Shown one piece after another: positions 56,994 through 64,000 of a stretch of DNA of 64,000 bases (positions are counted from its first letter, which is position 1; the number at the start of each line of letters is the position of its first letter). The stretch is from Tetrapyrgos nigripes. Taxonomy: Eukaryota > Basidiomycota > Agaricomycetes > Agaricales > Campanellaceae. The stretch spans positions 62,001 through 126,000 of the forward strand of contig JAACJM010000167.1 in NCBI GenBank assembly GCA_013368315.1, given 5' to 3'. The notes beneath the pieces are model-generated. The model did no database searches, was not told the DNA's origin, and saw only the letters and a list, made by a program, of their open reading frames with translations. A program made the translations under genes and the position numbers.

Positions 56994-59900
56994 ATGGAGA
57001 ACACACAGGGGGAGAGTCGCAAAAAGCGAAGGACTCCGAATGCTTGCGATGAATGTCGGCGCAGAAAAGGTTTGATTGACTTCACTCTCGTTCAGAGTAG
57101 TAAATACATCACTAATACTTCCTTTGATGACTCACAATCGGTACAGTACGATGTGAGTATCAAAACAAGCTCGATCAGCATCTTTAGGAACATGGGTCTT
57201 GGCATGTTGTCAGGCGATAGTGCGAGTATGCCGGGCGGCGTATGTTCTAGTTGTATCAGCTTGAAAGTGAGGTGCACTCATTTGGCCGAAAAAAAGGTAG
57301 GCTCAGTCGTTTCTTCATCATTGGGAATGTAGAATTAACACGCGTTGTATATGTAGAAACGGGGACCGAAGACAAAGTAGATCCTCCCTCTCTTCCTTTG
57401 TCATTTCGTGGTTCATGCACGTAATTCTATTTAGGACTCAGCCAAATTTCACAGCAGTCAAAGCCATTATTTCTTCTATTCTTTCCGATGACCCAAACAC
57501 CTTCATCATCCCGGAGCAGGAATACTCTGTTCGCGAAATCCTGATAGAAATCGCGTCGTATGTGCGCCATCTAGAGAAAGAACTCGTCCGTGCACGTCGG
57601 CAAAAGAGCTTGATCCAACACCAATCCTCTCCCATGGTCGAGGGTGGTTCTCCGTCTACTGAAGACGACGATTCAGATTATAGCGAAGGGGAACTCTTGA
57701 GTCAAGAAATGGCCAAAATGCGTCTCAGCCGGATAGAAAATCGCCATTTCGGCAAGTCAAGCATCCCATTTTTGTTCGCTAGTGCTCTCGAACTCTTAAA
57801 GTACCGCCCTGCTTTTGACAAAAGGTCCGAGTATTGGGTGTTATCGCCGGTGAGCCTAATACTACTTCTGTATGACTTAATCGGTTTGACGCTGACTGTT
57901 GGAATCAAGTATGAAAGAACACGCATCGAAGAAGAGCCTATGCTCCAATTTCCAGATGATGACCATCTACAATCGCTTTTGGAAGCCTACTTTGCCTTTC
58001 ATCATCCTTATCAGCCACTTTTACATCAAGCAAGCTTTGAACGGTCTGTTGCAGAAGGACTTCAACTTCGGGATCACCAATTTGGGGCGTTGCTATTAGC
58101 TGTATGCTCCGTGGCCTCAAAGTATTCAGAAGATCCCAGAAATCTACCAAAAGACTCTTCTGCAGTTCTGGCTTTAGGGTGGAGATGGTTCCAACAGCTG
58201 AAGCTGACAAGACCCATATTTGCGGAGCCTGTGTCGTTATACGAGCTACAGACGTACTGTGTACGTATCATGTCGCCCATTGAATGAACATGTTACTAAC
58301 AAGGACCACTATTAAAGCTACAGATTCATTTCCTCCAAAATAGCTATCAGAGCGAAGCTGCTTGGGTATTGGCTGGGTTATCCATCCGCTTTGCTCACGA
58401 ACGCGGTCTTCACAGGCGTCGAGATCCATCAGAAAAGCTTACACTGGAGAGAGAACTCTGGAAACGTGCATTCTGGTTCTTGGTGTGCGTCGACACAATC
58501 ATGGGTGCCTCTCTAGGTCGACCAAGCGCTACTTCCAAGGACGAGTGAGTCGTGGCCGAATTAGTAGATAAGGAAACTAATGATCATCCTCTTGACTAGC
58601 TACGACCTGGAACCTCTCATTGAATGTGACGACACTGCATGGGACAGTTCTCTTCAAATCGATCTATCTGTACTGGCACCTTCCAAAACGTCGAGTTCAG
58701 CATATTGGAACTGTCTCGCTCAGCTAATAGAGATTCTAAGCTTCACCCAGCGTACACTAGTAATTATCCGTTTGATTTTCGTTCCTGAGACAAGTTTATG
58801 GTTTACATTCATTGCAGTACTCGATTCGTAAGCCGGAGATGGTTGAAACAATGGGAATCTCCGATACACAATGGACCGAGAATGCAGCCAAGCAGATAGA
58901 CTCGGCTCTCAATAATTGGGAGGATACGTTACCGGGTCATCGTTCGTCCTTCCTTTTCTTTCGGGATCGCATAACTTGACGTCCTCTTCTTTTAGTTAAA
59001 TGGGATCCTCACGGCCCAAACAATATTCACCTTGTCCAATCCGCTACTCTTCACGCCATATATTATTGGATACAGATGCATGCACATCGATCCTTTATCC
59101 CAGTGCTAAAGCGAGGAGGACCAGTGTCAATAAAGTTCCCTTCAGTGGCCATATGCATGAATGCTGGTCGTTCCTGTGTAAACATTGTTGATGCCCTCTT
59201 TAAGAGGCATCGTTACGTTACGCATCCACTTCCAGTTGAGTGTACCACTGTTAAAGATGTTGAAGTTGTTCTGACTGTCATATATCCATGCAGGCAGTTC
59301 TGTTCAATGCCTCCATCATCATTTTGATATGCCTGTTTAGGACCGAAGAGTTGCAATTGCAGCTTAACCGGCAGAAGGAGATATTGAATTTGTACAAGTG
59401 TCTTGAAATCCTACAGGAATGGCAGAAAAGGTGTGTAACTTTATTTGCGTAGATTATTATTGTCTCGGAGCTCCAAGCGGAAAACTTTCAGAACCAAAAG
59501 CGCAGGACGTTTCCGGTATCTATCCATTCATTTCACTTATTCTCTGTGCGAGATTCTTACCTTGTTGTGCACTTACTAGCGACCTTATTGAAGCAATTGT
59601 ATCTAGCGGAGGCCTGCAGCTTCCATTCCAAGAAGAACCGCAGGAGACTATGAAACGAAGGCGAGAGACTGAGACGGAGGCATTCTTCGACGTTAACACT
59701 GCTGGACAAAATCCAAATCCCCAATTATCTCAATCTGCCTCGGATTGGACAAAGATGATGAATATTGGTACTTTCCCTGACGAAATCGGCAGTGCTCATC
59801 AGGGCCCGACTCATGTCCATGCTCAAGGTGACTTTCTTGACATCCTTGACCCGGTACACGGATTGCAGTCTGTTGCGTATGATAGACCAAGTAGGTCTCT

Positions 59901-60186
59901 TGTTTCTTTACTCAATGTTTACTGCTATTTCGTTCTGACCGATTTTGCTGTAGATCCAATGCAATCGAACTCATCTTTCAGCTCATCGATACCATACAAT
60001 CCTCTTCCCACTAGTGTAGATCCGACGAGGTAAGCTGGGATCCTTTCGTCTTGACAGTGATCGATGTGCATTCTAAGACAGTCCACCATTCCTCCTTTAA
60101 TTAGCAACGAAATTTATCAGGAAGACTGGGACGTATTTATAGCTAATGTTGACCAATTCCTTGGATATGGGACTTTTACTTTCTAA
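56994..60186 (+). CDS. Zn2Cys6 transcription factor with fungal-specific regulatory domain (XlnR-like)
   Basis: Fifteen exons join in frame to 773 residues plus stop: 56994-57069, 57147-57152, 57214-57296, 57357-57376, 57435-57849, 57910-58260, 58318-58544, 58600-58759, 58818-58941, 58996-59234, 59294-59430, 59501-59515, 59580-59890, 59954-60029, 60105-60186. All introns are GT-AG. The zinc cluster (residues about 18-48) is CDECRRRKVRCDSASMPGGV with CSSCISLKVRC, six Cys, followed by KKKRGPK; VRC comes from a 6-base microexon. The middle homology region has RIEEEPMLQFPDDDHLQSLL, HHPYQPLLHQASFERSVAEG, VLAGLSIRFAHERGLHRRRD and ELWKRAFWFLVCVDTIMGAS. The C-terminus (EIYQEDWDVFIANVDQF) resembles XlnR/Xyr1-type activators. 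It is expected to be a nuclear DNA-binding regulator; target genes, possibly for carbohydrate use, are inference. Confidence 0.92.
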
Positions 60187-60534
60187 GGACAATGATCGAG
60201 TCGTGTCGGTTTTCTTCTTTCTTTCTTTCTGGCTTTGCTTTCTCTTGCGGTTGAACGATTGTCGAGATAAATAGGAAATTCTTAATAGCTGTTTCACCGT
60301 TAAATTGACTCCCATAAGATATCCTCCTGACCATGCTGGCGTTTCATCAGGCCTCATCAGTCGAGCTCTTAGTACAGCGTATTGGGCGTCTCCAGTCCAT
60401 CAGGTTTTCAGCAAATCACTTGCGGGCACTCGCGGACACTCGCGGCCGCTTGCACAAGCGCCTGAAAGCCGTGTGAGTTCGTGAGTCCGCGAGTTGGCGA
60501 GCTGAGTCAAAAATTCTGCGAGTTTTTTTGACTA
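60187..60534. other. 3' flank of the regulator gene
   Basis: A CT-rich stretch (TTTCTTCTTTCTTTC at 60209) follows the stop. A GC-rich block with ACTCGCGGACACTCGCGG repeats lies at 60430-60450. No gene seen. Confidence 0.35.
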
Positions 60535-61116
60535 AACTGTACATAGGGCATTCCTCCTTGCTATGGACCTTACACATTTGTTGAATTGGCAAATTAGTAA
60601 GCAGCCATCAACATTAGATTAGATATAGATTAGACAGTAATCTAGTTAGTTACACTTACTGTACATCAGAAGTTCTTAGATAAGTAGTCACATGTACTAT
60701 CTAGAACAGTATAAAAGAGCTCATAGAGTGCCCTACAACAAAAAGGATTTCCCTTACTACTCATTGCTCATAACCTCTAACAAACCGCTCTAACAAGCAC
60801 TTTTACATCCCCAGGTAAGTATGCAGTTGCCGCTATGTATATAGAACATAGCCTGCTCAACAACATTGACCTGAACTGAGTCTATATGCTCCATTTACAT
60901 AGTCTGAAATGGTTGTTCTGTATATTATGCTTGTCATTGTCATCACCTGTGTGTTTTTCAGAAAATCCTTCAAAAGTTATATACAAAGGGCAATTACTTG
61001 CCATTTCTCAAAACACTAATGTAAATCACAAATAGAGTCTATATAGTGTATCAGTACCCTATCTAGGTTGTCAATGTGTAAGGTCCATAGTGAGGAGGAA
61101 CACCCTATGTACAGTT
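60535..61116. mobile_element. MITE with ~44-bp TIRs and TA duplication
   Basis: The left end AACTGTACATAGGG followed by CATTCCTCC, GCTATGGACCTTACACATT is matched inversely at 61116-61073, with four mismatches, all transitions. TA flanks both sides (60533-60534, 61117-61118). The 582-bp interior has no long ORF; TATAAAAG occurs at 60711. TA target and size fit a Tc1/mariner-type non-autonomous element, but its TIR differs from the element at 29333. Confidence 0.8.
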
Positions 61117-61356
61117 TACACTGTGAGGCTGACTTAGGTTGATAACTAACCTAAATCTTAATGAAAAGGTTACATACACGTTTGCCCTCAACCACCATCA
61201 TCCAAACTTGAAAACTCAATCCACCCCCTTTCTGCCCTTGAATGGCTCCAAAACTTCGCTTGCGGACAGGGTTCTGTCTCCAATAGGCCCTTGCAGACTT
61301 ACGGAACACTGGGAACAAGTCTACGTTGGCTATGTCGTCCATGACAGCAAGCCCTA

Positions 61357-61624
61357 TGAAAGAGTTGTGGGCCAGCGCCCAGGTGTGGCGAGTATGAGGC
61401 CAGAAGGTAATGCTGAAAATACAAGAAATAAAAATAAAAATGAATCATGTAGGTTTTATAACTTGTGAAGAGGATGAAAAAAGGCAGTGAGAGTTGCGGC
61501 CCAGAGCTTAATAATAGGGGCAAGTGACAGAAAAAGACGGATGGGGAAGATCGGGAGGCTTTAAACATAGCCACACGCAGAAACTGAGTGTAGGAAACTC
61601 GTCCTCATTTTAGTTGGCCTCGTA
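61357..61624 (-). mobile_element. Helentron-like non-autonomous element, copy G
   Basis: On the minus strand it begins TACGAGGCCAACTAAAATGA and ends GGCCTCATACTCG, CCACACCTGGG..GCTGGCCCAC and AACTCTTTCA; T flanks both ends. Ends match copies E and F. Confidence 0.5.
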
Positions 61625-61853
61625 ATACATCGCGTGGCGCGAACGGAATTTGCCGGCAGTAGGCGCGGCCGCCTGTTGCGTTGGAACTAATATTTCTTTC
61701 CGTCGGATCACACCAGGACAAAGCTAGAAACACAGCCCCACGGATCACTCCAGTCCAAACCTGTTTATCAGACAGATAGACAGGACCGTTTAAGCATAGC
61801 CACAAGCAGAAGTCAAGTGTAATAAACTCAACCTCATTTCATTTGGCCTTGTA
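61625..61853 (-). mobile_element. Partial Helentron-like element next to copy G
   Basis: The 5' end (minus strand) at 61853 reads TACAAGGCCAAATGAAATGA and GGTTGAGTTT, closely like the 5' ends of E, F and G. Its 3' end was not found, and the left limit is set only by copy G. Confidence 0.4.
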
Positions 61854-61919
61854 AGTTTTCCTGGTCCCTTCTGCATCTGCACAGCCACACCCTTTTCGCC
61901 TGCCTGTTGACTCGCGTCT

Positions 61920-62390
61920 GCCTTGCAGTCTGCTTTTCTGAGAGGTGTACTCCCCAGTGTCGGCTTGCTTCATGGCAAGACCCCTGCTCTAATGCTTCCT
62001 CCTCAAGTAGTGATTCTCTGGTTTCGGCTTGCCCTGCAAGACCCCCAGTTGGACACTTCCTCATCGCAGTGATTCCTCAGTACCAGCTTGCATTGCAAGA
62101 CCCCCAAGTAGACACTTCCTCCCCTCTAGTTGGTATCAGCTTGCATGGCAAGACCACTGGATGGAGAGTTCCCCCTTGTAGTGATTCCCTTGTATTGGCT
62201 TGCATTGCAAGACTCCGGGTGGATACTTTCTACTATCTAGTCAGTATTGGCTTGCATTGCAAGACCCCCAGATGGATACTTCCTCCTCGTAGTGATTCCC
62301 TGTTATCAGCTTGCATTGCAAGACCCCCAGGTGGACACTAGTGGAGCTATTCCCCAGTTTTGGCTTACCTCATGGCAAGACCCCCAGGTT
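61920..62390 (+). repeat. Minisatellite of ~57-bp units with hairpin core
   Basis: About eight units carry GGCTTGCATTGCAAGACCCCC or variants, near 61962, 62026, 62082, 62138, 62199, 62249, 62309 and 62363. The core CTTGCATTGCAAG is a perfect inverted repeat around one T. Between cores lie GATACTTCCTCCTCGTAGTG and ATTCCCTGTTATCA variants. Two frames stay open through it, which is expected for a near-multiple-of-three period and is not taken as a gene. Confidence 0.75.
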
Positions 62391-62590
62391 GGATGCTTCA
62401 TGGCTATGTCTACAAGACCATTTCTTGTCTATGTCTATGTCTTTGTCTACATCTATGAGACTTCTACAGGACTATGACTCTGTCTTTGTCTATATCTATG
62501 AGACTTCTACAAGACATCTATGGGACTAGGTCTTTGTGTACATCCACAAGACTCCGTCTTCGTCCATGTCTAGGAGACTTCACCCACTTG
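62391..62590 (+). repeat. Low-complexity TCTATG/TCTTTG tract
   Basis: TCTATGTCTTTGTCTACATC and ATGAGACTTCTACA(G/A)GAC variants repeat with a step near 60 bases over about 180 bases. It abuts the minisatellite and may share its origin. Non-coding. Confidence 0.6.
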
Positions 62591-63745
62591 GGGTCAGTTA
62601 CTATGCATCCTTGCACACCATTAGAGTTCAGGTGTATCTATCAGTGTAGATACTCTTTCTTATTATAATGCATTTGGATTATTCAACTGGTTGTGAATTA
62701 CTTGAACTAGGGCTTCAGTGTTTGGGCTTGCCAATCACAAATGATGAAGCTGCCTCAGTCTCATGAATTCAGTTCAGCATCCCTAGGCCCAAACTTTTTC
62801 CCAGCAGAAAGAAGGCTGAGATTGCTCGCCTCTCATCTACATAAGTATTCGAGGTTGGTTTATAATTCCAACTAGCTGAGAGGCTACCTCCAAAGATTGG
62901 ATGTGTCTTTTATACAGCTTGGACAGACTGCCACAATACGTAGATGTGAGATCATGCCAATGTAAACAATATAACTTAATCCAAGTTATTAAATGTTCAA
63001 AAGGCATTCCTGCAGCAGTTTCTCTGTATTAGGGTCAAATCTCTATTCATAGGACAATGTCAAGAATGTTGTGCCAAGAGAGATGTTTCTGAACTAATAC
63101 CTTTTAAGCTTGTCTTGATGGAATGAATGCCCTACCGCCTTCTGTGTAAGTGTCGTGATTCAGCTCGGAAAGTCTCTACAGGCAGCTACATGTAGGGGGA
63201 CTACCTTGCCCTTGTGACATCATATCATGGATATGGTGACTACACAAAGCCACCCTGCTGGGTCCTGATGGGGCCACTTGGTGTGTATCTATCTATCTAT
63301 CTATCTATCCCTACCACCTGGATTTAGGTTGATTTGATTCAACCTAATTTGAGCTTGCAGTATTGGAGAGATTTTTTTCTGAAGTGTAGGTTGATATAAG
63401 GAACACCTTTGAAATGTCTAAGAAAAGCAAGTATCAATAGAATGTGGACTGAGTACATAGTGTATATAGATAAATTCAGCCCTAATCGTTGTCCAGAGCA
63501 CTGAGAGCATGCACAGCATTAAGCTGAGAGGTAAGAAAAGTCACTCTTGCTAGTGCCAAGTCTTGTTCTCTGAGTGCCACATCTCGTTCTGATAGGGCGT
63601 TTCTGAGCTTGATTTGAGTTAGGTCAAGTGCATGTGACAGACACGTTGGCCATATTCACACTCATGACGTGTCATGCATAAGGGAAGATTGAGAAAGGAT
63701 AGTTATATATATAATCACAAGTACACATGTATGTACGTATCAATC
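62591..63745. other. Gap, no gene recognised
   Basis: About 1.1 kb with short frames only. It holds a TATC microsatellite at 63286-63309 (six units) and ends next to the ORF at 63746-63952. Confidence 0.35.
63286..63309. repeat. (TATC)6 microsatellite
   Basis: Perfect tetranucleotide run of six units. Confidence 0.95.
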
Positions 63746-63952
63746 TCAAGCTTCATTTTCATCATTATCAACTTCTGCAAGAGCCCTAGCCAATGAGCCA
63801 CTCTTATCTACAATTGCCCACCAATTATGACTGAAGGGAACCCTACCAACCAAACATTGTATGTATGTTATGTCCACAACATCAATCTGCCCCACATCCA
63901 AGCTGTCAATGAAATCCTTGCAATCCAGCTTGCATGATTTGATCTGAGCCAT
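63746..63952 (-). CDS. Short ORF, C-terminus-like fragment of unknown protein
   Basis: The 68-codon frame reads KDFIDSLDVGQIDVVDITYI, QCLVGRVPFSHNWWAIVDKS and ends ARALAEVDNDENEA. The IQCLVGRV..WAIVDKSG pattern reminds me of the C-terminal end of large Agaricomycete transposon-linked proteins, so this may be the last exon of a gene that continues to the right. The ATG at 63952 need not be the real start. Confidence 0.35.
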   Translation of the reverse strand: MAQIKSCKLDCKDFIDSLDVGQIDVVDITYIQCLVGRVPFSHNWWAIVDKSGSLARALAEVDNDENEA

Positions 63953-64000
63953 GACAATTGTGATTGAGTGTGCAGATAGATTGAGCTGGGAGCAAGGACC

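Noticed and set aside
61907..62341. 144-codon open frame as a protein gene
   Set aside because: It is created by the ~57-bp minisatellite (period near a multiple of three) and has no motif, start context or splice partner.

Overview
This window looks like a repeat-rich accessory region of a basidiomycete nuclear genome, most likely an Agaricomycete mushroom. The evidence is the many short GT-AG introns of about 45-80 bases, including microexons, the dense Ty1/copia and Ty3/gypsy retroelements, the MULE and Tc1/mariner-type DNA transposons, and host genes of typically fungal kinds (GMC oxidoreductase, cytochrome P450, Zn2Cys6 regulator). No rRNA, tRNA, CRISPR or prokaryote-style operon was seen. 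All calls come from reading the sequence; nothing was searched against a database.

Layout. 1-310 holds the first exons of a GMC oxidoreductase running off the left edge. It is divergent from a small cysteine-rich zinc-ribbon gene (572-1406). A decayed membrane-protein gene (1604-3690) and a broken MULE transposase (4222-7609) follow, then a tandem array of ~150-bp units (8370-9715). 9716-20576 is a stack of decayed retroelements nested in one another: a gypsy pol (10941-15281) broken by an inverted LTR pair and a solo LTR, then a copia element (15615-20576) carrying a second, gag-only copia element in antisense. 20780-25105 carries two unrecognised multi-exon genes on the minus strand, then a third copia remnant (25204-28040). 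28067-30760 is a set of DNA elements including a Tc1/mariner-type transposon with an internally deleted transposase. A cytochrome P450 gene with frame lesions occupies 31114-33614. 35375-40402 is a complete copia retrotransposon (two 235-bp LTRs, 5-bp target duplication). 42914-49265 holds two gypsy elements abutting a 1.5-kb satellite of 11-bp monomers (49270-50755). 51258-55270 contains an AT-rich tandem duplication, a fragment of an Agaricomycete unknown-function family, a solo LTR and an unidentified gene. 56994-60186 is the one clearly intact host gene, a 15-exon, 773-residue Zn2Cys6 regulator of the XlnR-like type. The right end holds a MITE, more small elements, a minisatellite and the C-terminus-like ORF of another gene.

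The most notable signal is an interspersed family of non-autonomous elements (A 12480-13076, B 34237-34395, C 40606-41032, D 55587-56824, E 28350-28814, F 41708-42390, G 61357-61624, plus a further end at 61853). They share a 5' TACGAGGCC end, an inverted copy of it placed inside the 3' end, a hairpin after that, and apparent insertion between two Ts without target duplication. This is the architecture of Helentron-type (Helitron2-like) rolling-circle elements. Three further signals recur: copia primer-binding sites matching the initiator-tRNA anticodon arm, TE stop codons that are almost all TGA at positions expected to be Arg or Trp, and a 6-nt microexon that completes the zinc cluster of the regulator.
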